Below are positions 16,614 through 25,936 of a stretch of DNA of 64,000 bases, piece by piece. How positions within the stretch are numbered: the first letter of the stretch is position 1; each line of letters starts with the position of its first letter. The notes under the pieces are model-generated. The model saw only the letters and a program-made list of their open reading frames with translations. It made no database searches and was not told where the DNA came from. The translations under genes and the position numbers were made by a program. The stretch lies in assembly GCA_964611125.1 (NCBI GenBank), contig CAZSZO010000007.1, forward strand, positions 1-64,000, written 5' to 3'. Origin of the DNA: JAEUIX01 sp964611125. GTDB lineage: Bacteria; Planctomycetota; Phycisphaerae; Phycisphaerales; UBA1924.

Positions 16614-17447
16614 ATGGCGCTCGTCTGGTCCGCCGAACAGCTCGTGACCCTCGCCGCGCAGGCCTTGAGGGCGGCCGAGGGTCGGCTGTGCATCGAGCAA
16701 TCGTGGAGCGGGCTGGATGCCCTGGAGGAGACCCAGGTTCACCCGATCCTGGCCCAGGGGCTTGGGGCGGAAGGGCTGGGCGTGCTCCGCGAGCAGCCCT
16801 ATCCCGGTCAGTGGCGGCGCCGCCGCCCGCGGCGCAAGGCCCTGCCCGAGGAGCCCGAGCGGCAGCGCTGCGACCTCGTGCTGACGCCGCTGGCGGGCCA
16901 GGTCATTGCCGATTCGTTGCTGACGGCCCGGGCGGAAGCTGAAGCCCGCGCGGCGGCGGCGGAGACGCTCTTCGCCGCGCTGGCGACGGCGCCCGAGGCC
17001 TCGGCCGATGGCGCCGGTCGGGGGTCCGTCGGCCCGTCGTGCGAGGGCGACCCGCTCGACCCCGCCAGCGCCTATTGGCTGGAGGTGAAGGTTGTCGGGC
17101 AGCACTGCTTCACCGGCGGAACGCCCGGCCCCAACGCCGCGTATGCATCGCAGGTGCTGCGCGGCCCGACCGCGGATTTGCGCAAACTGCAGGACGACCC
17201 CGCCATCGCCCGGGGCGCGGCGCTGCTGGTGCTGTTCACGGTTGATCAGGCGACGGCGAAGCACGATCTGATGACCCTGACGCACCGCTGCCTGGACCTG
17301 AACTTGCCGATCCGCGCGCCGCTGACCGAGCACGTCGGGATCTCCGACCGCATCGGCAACGTGTGGGCGACGGTGTGGCTGGCGGAGTTGGCGGCCAAGC
17401 CGACCGAGGCGTCGCCCGGATGGCCCGGGGACCCAAGTGACCCCTGA
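16614..17447 (+). CDS. PD-(D/E)XK nuclease-like protein of unknown function
   Basis: A 277-residue protein not recognised by name. It carries a pattern typical of the restriction-endonuclease fold: CDLVLTP (Asp87), then YWLEVKVVGQ (Glu157 and Lys159, the ExK pair), then DLRKL and ALLVLFTVD, as in helices and strands after the active site. Between Asp87 and the ExK pair is an Ala/Glu-rich insertion (residues 100-150). The N-terminal 60 residues are helical. No SAM, helicase or methylase partner is adjacent, so a restriction role is not supported. It ends 2 nt before the convergent fur-like stop. The nuclease fold is inferred from the motif order only. Confidence 0.6.
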   Translation: MALVWSAEQLVTLAAQALRAAEGRLCIEQSWSGLDALEETQVHPILAQGLGAEGLGVLREQPYPGQWRRRRPRRKALPEEPERQRCDLVLTPLAGQVIADSLLTARAEAEARAAAAETLFAALATAPEASADGAGRGSVGPSCEGDPLDPASAYWLEVKVVGQHCFTGGTPGPNAAYASQVLRGPTADLRKLQDDPAIARGAALLVLFTVDQATAKHDLMTLTHRCLDLNLPIRAPLTEHVGISDRIGNVWATVWLAELAAKPTEASPGWPGDPSDP

Positions 17448-17449
17448 AA

Positions 17450-17935
17450 TCAGTTGACTTGCGCCGGTGGCGTTGGCCCGGTGGCGTAGACCACGAAGCG
17501 GTGCCCCTGCGGCCGCAGGCCGTGCTGGGCGCACACCCGGTCGCGCACGGCGTCGAGCTCGGGGAGTTCGAGTTCGGTCACTTCGTGCGTGTCGACGCGC
17601 ACGAGCAGGCCTGTGGAGCCCCGGCCATAGGCGAGGATGTAGTGGGCCTGGTCGGCGTCGAAAAGGACCTGCTGGATGATGGCCGAGTCCTGCAGGAGTT
17701 TGAGCGTGCGGTACACCGTCGCCTTGGAGACGCGGAAGTTGGTGGACTTCAGGCGCGCCATGAGCTGCTCGGCCTGGAAGGGCGCGGGCATGCTGACGAC
17801 GGCGTCAAGAATCCGGGCCCGCTCCGGGGTGTATTTCAGGTCGACCGATTTGAGCTTGCGGCGGAACACGGCGCAGAGCGGTTCGACGATGTGAATCGTG
17901 GGGTCGCGGGCCAGGGTCGCGGCGCGAAGCTCCAT
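17450..17935 (-). CDS. Fur-family transcriptional regulator lacking the Cys zinc site
   Basis: A 161-residue Fur/PerR/Zur-family protein. The winged-helix DNA-binding domain is clear: KYTPERARILDAV, PFQAEQLMARL and the recognition helix SKATVYRTLKLL (residues 70-81). In the dimerisation domain the usual His-rich HHHDHLxC..CG block is replaced by AHYILAYGRGSTGLLVRVD, so both structural Cys are missing, and His98, His117, His138 and His145 are the only obvious candidate ligands. It may sense through the remaining histidines or be metal-independent. It lies divergent from a membrane glycosyltransferase across 114 bp, with a -10-like box facing each way, so it may regulate that gene. Confidence 0.88.
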   Translation of the reverse strand: MELRAATLARDPTIHIVEPLCAVFRRKLKSVDLKYTPERARILDAVVSMPAPFQAEQLMARLKSTNFRVSKATVYRTLKLLQDSAIIQQVLFDADQAHYILAYGRGSTGLLVRVDTHEVTELELPELDAVRDRVCAQHGLRPQGHRFVVYATGPTPPAQVN

Positions 17936-17942
17936 ACGGCAA

Positions 17943-17948
17943 ACTCTA
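17943..17948 (-). promoter_or_regulatory. -10-like hexamer of the fur-like gene
   Basis: On the minus strand TAGAGT is followed by 7 nt (TTGCCGT) and the ATG. No SD is present. Confidence 0.5.
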
Positions 17949-18036
17949 CACGTGCTTGCGCCCAGGAGCGCTGGCGAGGGTCATCAAAGAGCGGCGGACG
18001 GATCAAGAGAGACTGCGTCTCAACTCCGTCGGCCCG

Positions 18037-18042
18037 TACACT
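18037..18042 (+). promoter_or_regulatory. -10-like hexamer of the glycosyltransferase gene
   Basis: TACACT is followed by 7 nt (CAGCCCG) and the ATG at 18050. No SD is present. Confidence 0.5.
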
Positions 18043-18049
18043 CAGCCCG

Positions 18050-20299
18050 ATGCTCGACCCGACCCCGATCCGGCGCCGCAAGCGACTCTGGGCACTCGCG
18101 CTCGGAGTAGGCACGCTGCTCATAGCCATGGGGCTGGCGACCCGCGGGCTCCAGCCGTCGGCGCCCAGCGCGGTCGGCGCCGCGGCCCTGCTGCATGTGT
18201 TGCTGACCAGCGGCATGCTGGCCCTCGCTTACCTGCTCTCGGGGGTGGGTCTGGGGGCGGCGGTGCTCCGCCGGATGTGCCCGCAGAGCGCCCAGAAGGC
18301 CTGGTTGGCTCTGGCCGTGGGGCCGGGGCTGATGCTGTTCCTCTGCCACGGGATGGGGGTGCTCGGCCTGCTCTCGGGCGCCAAGGGCCAATGGGTCGCG
18401 GGCGGCACGCTTGGGCTGGGGCTGGGGCTCCTTCTGTGGGAGTTGATCATCGCGGTGCGCGGGCGGCCCAACCTCTCGCAGCCCCCGGCGTGCTCGCTGC
18501 TCTGGATCGCGCCCGCGGCGGTCATCGTCGTCGCGGCGTGCAACCCGCCTGGCTGGCTCTGGGAGAGCGAGGCGAACGGCTACGACGTGCTGAGCTACCA
18601 CCTGCAACTCCCCCAGGAATGGGCCATGGGCGAGCGCCTCTGGCCGCTGAAGCACAACGTGTACTCCTTTCTGCCCGGCTATGTGGAGTCTGGGTATCTG
18701 CATGTGGCGGCCCTCATGGGCGCGGGGCGCCCCGCGCCGGCCACCGAGTTCGCCCGCGGGCTGGTGGCCTATGACGGGCTGGGGGCGGCAGCCTGCCAGT
18801 TGATCCACGCCGGCTTTGGACTGATCTCGGCGATCCTGGCGGCCCGGGTGATCTTTGTGCTGCTGCTGCGGGCGGGTCTGAGCAGTCGCCTGGCGGCGGA
18901 GGTGGGCGCCCTTGGTGGGGCCGTGCTGCTGGCGACGCCCTGGGTGGTTGTGGTCTCTTCGATGGCCTACAACGAATCGGCGGTGAACGCCATGTTCGCC
19001 GGGGCGCTGCTGGTGGTGCTGGACGCGCCCGGCGGCCTCCCTGCTGGGAGGCGCGGGCTGCTGGCGGGTTTGCTGGTGGGTCTGGCCACCGCGTGCAAGC
19101 CGACGGCCGCGTTCCTGGTTGCGCCGACCATCGGCCTGCTGCTGCTCACCGGGCTTGAGCGCCGGGTGTGGATGCGGGCAGCGGCCCTGGGGGCTTTGGC
19201 GGGGTTGGCGATGGTGGTTCCGTGCTTCATTCGCAATGCGCTAGCCGGGGGCAACCCGATCTTTCCTGCCGGGGCGGCATGGTTCGGCAGGGCCCACTGG
19301 TCGGCCGAGCAGGTGGCCCGCTTCGCCTCGGCGCACCAGGAGAGTTCAACGCTGCCAGAGCGGATCGGACTGTTGCTGGCGTTTTTCGGGGCGCGGGCTG
19401 GGCAGCAGCCGCGTGGGGTTTTCCATGAGCAGTGGCACGCCCTGTTCCCGGTAGGCGTTGCGGCGCTGGTCGTGGCGGGGCTCTGGCGCCCGCTCGCCGG
19501 GCCGGCGCGGGGCCTGGCCATCGGGCTCGGGGTGAGCCTGGCGTGGTGGCTGTTCTTCTCGCATTGCCAGTCGCGGTTCCTGCTGCCCGCGGCGGTCCCG
19601 CTGGCGGTGGCGACGGGGCTGTGCGTCGGCCGCCTGGCCGACCTTTGGCAGCGCCGGCTGGAGCCCAACCCTCAGCGCCTGGCGATGATCGTGGTGGGGG
19701 CCTTCCCTCTGGTGCTGGCGGCGGCGTCGGTGCGGATCTTCTTGGGGCAGCACCGGGCCGGGGAGGGAGCAAGCGGCTTCCCGAACTACTTCCTGGCGGA
19801 GGGTTCTGGCTACCGCAGCGGCGAGAGGCTGCGCGGCCAGTTGCCCACGCTGGGCGCCCAGGACCGCGAGGCGATCCTCGCGGCGATCGACAGCGAAGCC
19901 TTCGTCAATGTCACGATTCCGGACCGCAAGGTCTATCTCATTGGCGGGGCGACGCCCTTTTATTACACGCCGAGCCTCATGCACCACACGACCTGGGACC
20001 CATCTCCGCTCGCCATGGCGATCCGCGCCGCACGCGACCAGCCGGCGCTGTGGTCAGAGAACCTGCGCTCGCGCGGGATCGAGTTCGTGCTGATCGACTT
20101 CATGGAGCTGTCGCGGCTGGAGCGCGATGGCTGGATCGACCCGGATGTGAAGGCCGAGGCGGTGATCACCTGGGCCATGAAGTACTGCGAGCCCGTGCGA
20201 TACTGGTCGCTTCCGGGGCCGGATGCGAACTCGCCCGGGGCGCCGCTGAGGGGGCTTTTCCGACTGACGCCCATGGGGCCGAGCGGGAAGACGCTGTGA
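18050..20299 (+). CDS. Multi-pass membrane glycosyltransferase (GT-C/ArnT-like)
   Basis: A 749-residue integral membrane protein with about 11-13 transmembrane helices over residues 10-570 and a soluble C-terminal domain of about 180 residues. After the fourth or fifth helix lies WESEANGYDVLSYHLQLPQEW, which resembles the first periplasmic loop of GT-C enzymes with its acidic catalytic residue. These enzymes transfer sugars from polyprenyl-phosphate donors outside the membrane. The specific family is not certain. A much longer in-frame upstream extension runs antisense through fur and is rejected. The stop overlaps the GTG of a flippase-like gene (GTGA), so the two are translationally coupled and probably act on one glycan or lipid pathway. 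Confidence 0.72.
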   Translation: MLDPTPIRRRKRLWALALGVGTLLIAMGLATRGLQPSAPSAVGAAALLHVLLTSGMLALAYLLSGVGLGAAVLRRMCPQSAQKAWLALAVGPGLMLFLCHGMGVLGLLSGAKGQWVAGGTLGLGLGLLLWELIIAVRGRPNLSQPPACSLLWIAPAAVIVVAACNPPGWLWESEANGYDVLSYHLQLPQEWAMGERLWPLKHNVYSFLPGYVESGYLHVAALMGAGRPAPATEFARGLVAYDGLGAAACQLIHAGFGLISAILAARVIFVLLLRAGLSSRLAAEVGALGGAVLLATPWVVVVSSMAYNESAVNAMFAGALLVVLDAPGGLPAGRRGLLAGLLVGLATACKPTAAFLVAPTIGLLLLTGLERRVWMRAAALGALAGLAMVVPCFIRNALAGGNPIFPAGAAWFGRAHWSAEQVARFASAHQESSTLPERIGLLLAFFGARAGQQPRGVFHEQWHALFPVGVAALVVAGLWRPLAGPARGLAIGLGVSLAWWLFFSHCQSRFLLPAAVPLAVATGLCVGRLADLWQRRLEPNPQRLAMIVVGAFPLVLAAASVRIFLGQHRAGEGASGFPNYFLAEGSGYRSGERLRGQLPTLGAQDREAILAAIDSEAFVNVTIPDRKVYLIGGATPFYYTPSLMHHTTWDPSPLAMAIRAARDQPALWSENLRSRGIEFVLIDFMELSRLERDGWIDPDVKAEAVITWAMKYCEPVRYWSLPGPDANSPGAPLRGLFRLTPMGPSGKTL

Positions 20300-21402
20300 G
20301 CGAGCCCGGTCGTCATGAGCCGTCGCCTTCGCTGGCCGCAGGGGCGTCCTCTGGACCGTCGTCGTCTGGGCCGGCTGACGGCGTGCTGCCGGGGCGGGGG
20401 GGCGGGCTTTGGAAGCTGGTTGTACAGGGCGTGGGCTTTCTGCTGGGGATCGGGCTGCTGGTGTGGTGCGTGCGGAGCGCCTTCGCCGACGAACAGCACC
20501 GGCGCGAGTTGGCCCGCCTGCTGGAGGCGCCGCCCCTGAGCGTCGCGGGGATGCTGGGTCTGAGCGCCGCGACGATCCTGCTCGACGGCCTGATGTTCCG
20601 CTCGGTGCTCTCGCCGGTGTATGTCGTGTCGCGCTGGCGCATCATGGGGGTCAGCGGCGTCTGCTCGGCCCTGGGGTATCTGCCCTTCAAGATGAGCCTG
20701 GTGTTCCGTGTGGTTTACCACTCGCGCCGTGATGGCCTGCCGATCCTCACCATCGGGGCCTGGGTCGCCGCGACCGGCGTGCTCCTGCTGTGCAGCCTGC
20801 TGCCGCCGCTGGGGGTGCTGGTGGTTCGCCCGGTGCTCGACAGCGTCTGGTGGGGCCTCACGGTGGGCGGCTCCCTGGGCTCGGCGGTGCTGGCGCACCT
20901 GCTGGCCCGCTGGCTGCTGGCCCGCCAGGAGGCAGGCACGCTGACGGCCTTGGCCGATGCAACCCGCTTGCGGGCCGTCGGCCGCTTCGCCCGCTCCGAC
21001 GGGTTCGCCCGACTGATGACCGGCGTACGGATGCTGGCCGACCCGGGGGCGTGTGCCGGGGGCTTCGGCTTCCGCGTCGCCATCGTGGCCTGCCAGGCGG
21101 CTCGGTTCATGCTGGCCGGGAGCGTGCTGGGGATCGCCGTTGATCCCGCCCAGGCGCTGCTGGTGGGGGCGTCTTACAACCTCATTCAGGCGATCTCGCC
21201 GGGCGGGGTTGGGGGCTTCCGCGAAGCGGGGGCGAGCGGGGTGCTGGCGGTGCTCAAGGGGCCGGACATCCTGGCGGTGGTGCTGGCGGTCTCGGCGACG
21301 GAGGCGGTGATGAACCTGACCCTCGGGCTGATCGGCGGCTTCGGGCTGCGGGTCGACCGGTTGCTCTGGACGCGCCGCGGCGAGGCCGGCGAGCGGGCGT
21401 GA
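20296..21402 (+). CDS. Lysylphosphatidylglycerol synthase TM-region family protein
   Basis: A 368-residue membrane protein of the UPF0104/LPG-synthase transmembrane family, which includes AglD-like and MprF-flippase-like proteins. A disordered Ser/Pro-rich N-terminus of about 45 residues precedes eight hydrophobic segments. The family motif SPGGVGGFREAG is present near residue 310 (compare PGGLGxREA). GTG is chosen because it overlaps the previous stop (GTGA) and the downstream frame is the only one with a membrane pattern. It has no lysyl-transferase domain. A role in moving or anchoring a lipid-linked glycan made by the upstream gene is inferred from coupling only. Confidence 0.75.
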   Translation: MSEPGRHEPSPSLAAGASSGPSSSGPADGVLPGRGGGLWKLVVQGVGFLLGIGLLVWCVRSAFADEQHRRELARLLEAPPLSVAGMLGLSAATILLDGLMFRSVLSPVYVVSRWRIMGVSGVCSALGYLPFKMSLVFRVVYHSRRDGLPILTIGAWVAATGVLLLCSLLPPLGVLVVRPVLDSVWWGLTVGGSLGSAVLAHLLARWLLARQEAGTLTALADATRLRAVGRFARSDGFARLMTGVRMLADPGACAGGFGFRVAIVACQAARFMLAGSVLGIAVDPAQALLVGASYNLIQAISPGGVGGFREAGASGVLAVLKGPDILAVVLAVSATEAVMNLTLGLIGGFGLRVDRLLWTRRGEAGERA

Positions 21403-21412
21403 ACTCGGGCTC

Positions 21413-21418
21413 TACCAT
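21413..21418 (+). promoter_or_regulatory. -10-like hexamer of nadE (leaderless type)
   Basis: TACCAT is followed by 6 nt (GGCCCG) and the nadE ATG. The box lies between the preceding stop and nadE, suggesting an internal promoter. No SD is present. Confidence 0.45.
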
Positions 21419-21424
21419 GGCCCG

Positions 21425-23158
21425 ATGCGCCTCGCCCTCGCCCAGATCAACCCGACCATCGGCGCCCTTGACCGCAACGCGGAGCTCATGGCCGGCTTCG
21501 CTCAGCGGGCTGCCGCGGCCGGGGCCGACCTGCTGGTGTTCCCCGAGCTTGCCCTCACGGGCTATCCGCCCAAGGACCTGTTGCTGCAGGGTGGGTTTAT
21601 CGACGCCGTGACGAGCGTGGCGGGGAAGCTCGGGGCCAGCCTCCCGCCGGGCCTCTCTGCGGTGATCGGGGCGCCGCTGCCGGTGGACCATCACGGCGCC
21701 CGCCTGGCGAACTCGCTGATGGTCTTCCGCGATGGAGAGTTGATCGCCCGGTACGACAAGCGGCTGCTGCCGACGTATGACGTTTTCGACGAAGACCGGT
21801 ACTTCTTCCCGGGCCAGCGGCCCTGCGTGGTGGAAGTGGGGGGCGTGCGGGTCGGGCTGTCGATCTGCGAGGACCTCTGGCGGGGCGAGGACGTCGGTTT
21901 CGCCCAGCGCTATTTGGACGCCCCCGACCCGCTCGACGACTTGTGCCGGCCTGTCGGGGGCGGCGATGGTAGCGGCGGCGCGGCCCAGATCATCGTCAAC
22001 CCCTCAGCCAGCCCGTTTGTCCTGGGCAAGACCCGCCGCCACCGCGACCTGCTCCGCGGGCATGCCCGCCGGCGCGGGGTGTGGGTCGCGGCGGTCAACC
22101 AAGTCGGCGGGAACGATGAGCTGATCTTTGACGGACACGCGTGCGTCTTCGCGCCCGATGGCGCCCTGGTCGCCGCGGGGCGGGGGTTCGCTGAGGATCT
22201 GGTCGTGTGCGAGGTCTCTCCGGGCGGCGGCGGGGGCGGCGCGGCCGCCTACGCGAGCGCCACCGACCCGGCGGAACGCCCGCAGGAGGAGCAGCTGTTC
22301 CGGGCTCTGGTGCTGGGCGTGCGCGACTATTGCCGGAAGACCGGTTTCAAGTCGCTCGTACTCGGGCTGTCGGGCGGGATCGACTCGGCGGTGGTGTGCG
22401 TGATCGCCGCGGCGGCCCTGGGCCCGGCCAGCGTGCTGGCCCTGAGCATGCCCAGCCGTTACTCCTCAGAGGGCAGCCGCGACGACGCTCAGCGGCTGGC
22501 CGATGCCGTGGGGACGCCGATGCGGACGATCCCGATCGAGGGGCCGTTCGCGGCGTTTGAGGCCGCCCTCGCCCCGTTGTTCGCCGGTCGGCCGCCGGAC
22601 ATCACCGAGGAGAACCTGCAATCGCGCATCCGCGGGACGCTGCTGATGGGGGCGAGCAACAAGCTGGGCAACCTGCTGCTGACCACCGGCAACAAGAGCG
22701 AGATGGCCGTGGGGTACTGCACGCTCTACGGCGATATGAACGGCGGGCTGGCGGTGCTGTCGGATGTGACCAAGGTCATGGTCTATCGCCTGGCCCGCTG
22801 GATCAACGAGCACTGGGGCAACCTGGGGATCGAGGGGCTCTCCGGTCCGCCGATTCCTGAGGCGTCGATCACCAAGGCGCCCTCGGCGGAGCTGCGGCCG
22901 AACCAGACTGACCAGGACTCGCTGCCGCCCTACCACGTGCTCGACGAGATCATCGAGCGCTACGTCGAGCGGCGTGAGAGCCCCGCTTCGATCGTGAAGG
23001 AGAGCGGCATCGACGGCGCGACGGTGGCGCGGGTCATCCGCCTGATTGATCTCAGCGAGTTCAAGCGGAAGCAGGCCGCCATCGGCCTGAAGGTGACGGG
23101 CGTGGCCTTCGGCTCCGGGCGGCGGATGCCCATCGCCCAGGGGTGGCGGCCGCGGTGA
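21425..23158 (+). CDS. nadE: Glutamine-dependent NAD+ synthetase
   Basis: A 577-residue fusion of a nitrilase-type glutaminase and an ammonia-dependent NAD synthetase. It makes NAD from deamido-NAD using glutamine. The glutaminase triad is visible: Glu41 (FPELALTGYPP), Lys112 (RYDKRLLP) and Cys148 (GLSICEDLW). The synthetase part begins near residue 285, with the PP-loop GLSGGIDSAVV and later GNKSEMAVGYCTLYGD. Length is normal. The C-terminus ends RRMPIAQGWRPR, as in the family. It stands 22 nt after a membrane gene and has its own -10-like box. Confidence 0.97.
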   Translation: MRLALAQINPTIGALDRNAELMAGFAQRAAAAGADLLVFPELALTGYPPKDLLLQGGFIDAVTSVAGKLGASLPPGLSAVIGAPLPVDHHGARLANSLMVFRDGELIARYDKRLLPTYDVFDEDRYFFPGQRPCVVEVGGVRVGLSICEDLWRGEDVGFAQRYLDAPDPLDDLCRPVGGGDGSGGAAQIIVNPSASPFVLGKTRRHRDLLRGHARRRGVWVAAVNQVGGNDELIFDGHACVFAPDGALVAAGRGFAEDLVVCEVSPGGGGGGAAAYASATDPAERPQEEQLFRALVLGVRDYCRKTGFKSLVLGLSGGIDSAVVCVIAAAALGPASVLALSMPSRYSSEGSRDDAQRLADAVGTPMRTIPIEGPFAAFEAALAPLFAGRPPDITEENLQSRIRGTLLMGASNKLGNLLLTTGNKSEMAVGYCTLYGDMNGGLAVLSDVTKVMVYRLARWINEHWGNLGIEGLSGPPIPEASITKAPSAELRPNQTDQDSLPPYHVLDEIIERYVERRESPASIVKESGIDGATVARVIRLIDLSEFKRKQAAIGLKVTGVAFGSGRRMPIAQGWRPR

Positions 23159-23170
23159 CGGGGTGGCGTG

Positions 23171-24190
23171 TCACAGCGTGAGCTTCACGACGACCGCCGC
23201 GCTGGTGGCGATCACGACCCACAGGACCACCGCCAGCAGCAGGGGGCGCCAGCCGACGGCGCGCAGGGCTTGCTTTGAGAGGCCGCAGCCGATCAGGAAC
23301 AGGGCCAGCACCATGCCCTGCTTGGCGAGGGCCTTGAGCAGGTCGGCGACGCTGGCGATGGGCTGACCCGCCCAGTTCCAGTCGACGAACCGAGCCGTCA
23401 GGCCGGGCAGCAGCGTGCGGGCCAGGCTGGCGAGCAGAAAGAGCGCGATGAACCAGGGCACGATCCGGGCGAGGCGGGCGAGCAGCGAGATGGCGGGCGG
23501 CGCCGGGACCGGCTCCGAGGCCTGGCCGCCAACGAACCGGCCGCTCACGAACCAGGCCGCGAGCAGCGAGACCGGCACGATCCAGAGGACGCGTGAGAGC
23601 TTGACCACGGTGGCGACATCGAGGGCCTCATCGCCGAAAGCCCGCCCGGCGCCCACCACCGACGACATGTCGTGAATCGCGACGGCGGCCCATGTGCCGA
23701 ACTGGGCCTGGCTCATGCCCAGGGCGTGCCCGAGCGGGGGGAATATCCAGAGCGCGACGGCGTTGAGGGCGAAGACGGCCGCGAGGGCCACGGACATCTG
23801 GGCGTCGGTGGCGCGAATGACCGAGCCTGTCGCGGCGATCGCCGAGCCGCCGCAGATGGCGGTGCCTGAGCACAACAGCGTGGTGACCTTCGCCTCGGTC
23901 CCCAGCCAGCGGCCCAGGGCCCAGCCGAGCAGGAAGGTGACCAGGATCGTCGCCGCGGCGAACGTGACGCCCGCAGCGCCCGCGCGCGCGACCTGCTGAA
24001 GGTCAATCGAGAACCCCAGCAGCACGATCGACCACTGGATCAGCAGGCGGCTGGCCTGCTTGGCCGATTTCTCCCACACGGTGAGGTTGAGGAGCGCCAG
24101 CAGCACACCCGCCGCGAGCGCGGCGGGTGAAGAGGCCCAGGGCGTGAGGCACGCCAGGGCGACAATCACAAAGACGACCCGGCGAGTCAA
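23171..24190 (-). CDS. YeiH-family putative sulfate/anion exporter
   Basis: A 339-residue membrane protein of the YeiH (UPF0324) family, with nine or ten transmembrane helices. Family signatures are LLGFSIDLQQV, LLCSGTAICGGSAIAATG and AVAIHDMSSVVGAG. Members are annotated as putative sulfate exporters. Substrate evidence in the family is thin. The start is TTG (TTGACTCGC), chosen because GGGAG lies 9 nt upstream and no ATG or GTG precedes the first hydrophobic helix. It converges with nadE and has no sulfur gene next to it. Confidence 0.85.
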   Translation of the reverse strand: MTRRVVFVIVALACLTPWASSPAALAAGVLLALLNLTVWEKSAKQASRLLIQWSIVLLGFSIDLQQVARAGAAGVTFAAATILVTFLLGWALGRWLGTEAKVTTLLCSGTAICGGSAIAATGSVIRATDAQMSVALAAVFALNAVALWIFPPLGHALGMSQAQFGTWAAVAIHDMSSVVGAGRAFGDEALDVATVVKLSRVLWIVPVSLLAAWFVSGRFVGGQASEPVPAPPAISLLARLARIVPWFIALFLLASLARTLLPGLTARFVDWNWAGQPIASVADLLKALAKQGMVLALFLIGCGLSKQALRAVGWRPLLLAVVLWVVIATSAAVVVKLTL

Positions 24191-24235
24191 CCTGAACAGC
24201 TCCCAAGAGACGCGGGGGAAGGGGGGTGGGGCCGA

Positions 24236-25762
24236 TCAGGTCAGCTTACCTTCGAGGTGGCGCATCAGCGGATCGGCCGAGAGCCGCTTACCAGTGACCA
24301 TCTGGCACAATTCGCCCGCCCGGTAGCGCCGGCCGTGGGCGTGAATGTGCCGGTTCACCCAGCTCTTGAGGGCGCCGAACTCGCCCCGGGCCATCCGGGC
24401 CCCGAGGTCGGGGATGTCGAGGTTGATCTTCTCCCAGAACTGCCCGGCGTAGAGGTTCCCCAGCGTGTAGGTGGGGAAGTAGCCCACCAGGCCGAAGGAC
24501 CAGTGAACATCCTGCAGGCAGCCGCGCCGGTCGTCGGGCACGTCGAGGCCCAGATGCTCCTTGAACGCGGCGTTCCAGGCGGCGGGAAGGTCCTTGACGG
24601 CGAGCGCGCCGGAGATCAGGCCCCGCTCAAGCTGGAAGCGGAGCATGATGTGCAGGTTGTAGGTGGTTTCGTCGGCCTCGACGCGGATGAAGCTCGGGGT
24701 GACCTGGTTGGCCATGGCGTAGATGGCGTCAAGGTCGCACCCATCGAGGTGCGGGGCCAACGTGCGCTTGGCGATGGGCAGGGCCCAGCTCCAGAACGGG
24801 CGCGAGCGCCCGACGAAGTTCTCCCACATGCGCGACTGGCTCTCGTGGATGCCCAGGGAGATCGAGTCGGCGATGGGCTGGCCGAAGTGCTTGTCCTTGG
24901 GAAGGCCCTGCTCGTACAGGCCGTGCCCGGCTTCGTGCATGACGCCATAGAGCGGCTCGAGGAAGCTCTCGGTGCGGTGGCGGAAGGTGAGGCGCGTGTC
25001 GCCCGGGGCCAGGCCCGAGCAGAACGGGTGGGTGGTGACGTCGAGCCGCCCGGCCTGCAGATCGAAGCCCATCGCCCGCAGCACCTCCATGCAGAAGGCC
25101 GTCTGCTGGGCGGCGGGGATCTCCTTCCGCACGGCGGAGCGATCCAGTCGGCCTGGTTTGGCCATGACCCTGGCGAGGAGCTGGGTGAGGCGCTGGCGGA
25201 GGGGCGTGAAGATCGACTCGATCTCGCGGGCCGTCATGCCCGGCTCGTACTCGTTGAGGAGCGCGTCGTACAACTCACCGCCGCCGCCCTCAGCCTGGGG
25301 CGCCTCCAGGCAGCGGGCCTTCTGGCGGGTCAGGTGCATGACCTTCTCCAGCCAGGGTGCGAACTGGCTGAAGTCCGACTGCTCACGGGCGGCCTTCCAA
25401 GCCTCTTGGGCGAGGCTGGTGGTCTTGGCGAGCTCGCTCACAAGCTCGGTGGGGAGCTTGGTCGCCAGGTCGTAGTCGCGGCGCATCTCGCGGATGTTGG
25501 CGAAGGAGACCGACGCCAGGTCGCCGGTGATCTCAGCATCGGCCTCGCAGGCGGCAATGAGGTCGCCCAGCTTGGCGCTCGTGCGGCGCTCGTGCACCAG
25601 CTCGGCCAGCAGGGCCTGCTGGTCGGAGCGGGCGGCCGAGCCCGCGTGGGGCATGTAGGTTTCCTGGTCCCAGTTGAGCAGAGACGAGACCGAGTTGAGC
25701 GTGGCGATCTGCTTCTGGAGTTCGCAGAGTTCGTCATAGGCTGCGGCCGTGGCGGTGGTCAT
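24236..25762 (-). CDS. Carboxypeptidase Taq family metallopeptidase (M32)
   Basis: A 508-residue M32 carboxypeptidase, which removes C-terminal residues with a broad preference. The zinc motif MHEAGHGLYEQGL has HEAGH at residues 276-280, with the third ligand Glu in the following GIHESQSRMWE. The family's FVGRSRPFW and FPTYTLGNLYAGQ segments are present, and length is normal. GAGGA lies 8 nt before ATG. A frame extension upstream would read antisense into the phosphatase gene and is rejected. The protein has no signal peptide, so it is cytoplasmic. It is divergent from the IMPase-family gene across 192 bp. Confidence 0.94.
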   Translation of the reverse strand: MTTATAAAYDELCELQKQIATLNSVSSLLNWDQETYMPHAGSAARSDQQALLAELVHERRTSAKLGDLIAACEADAEITGDLASVSFANIREMRRDYDLATKLPTELVSELAKTTSLAQEAWKAAREQSDFSQFAPWLEKVMHLTRQKARCLEAPQAEGGGGELYDALLNEYEPGMTAREIESIFTPLRQRLTQLLARVMAKPGRLDRSAVRKEIPAAQQTAFCMEVLRAMGFDLQAGRLDVTTHPFCSGLAPGDTRLTFRHRTESFLEPLYGVMHEAGHGLYEQGLPKDKHFGQPIADSISLGIHESQSRMWENFVGRSRPFWSWALPIAKRTLAPHLDGCDLDAIYAMANQVTPSFIRVEADETTYNLHIMLRFQLERGLISGALAVKDLPAAWNAAFKEHLGLDVPDDRRGCLQDVHWSFGLVGYFPTYTLGNLYAGQFWEKINLDIPDLGARMARGEFGALKSWVNRHIHAHGRRYRAGELCQMVTGKRLSADPLMRHLEGKLT

Positions 25763-25936
25763 CGGGGGGGTCCTCGGGGTCGTGGGGGCGAGCTGAGGCT
25801 GGATATAGGCGGGAAAGATAGGCTCCCGGCTGTTTTCACCGTGGTTGGGTGCGGCTGGGCGGCGGGGGGGGCTGGCGTGCGAACCGGCCCGGGAGGGGCC
25901 TCTCAGCCCGGCAGCGAACGGTTCGCCTGGAGTGGT

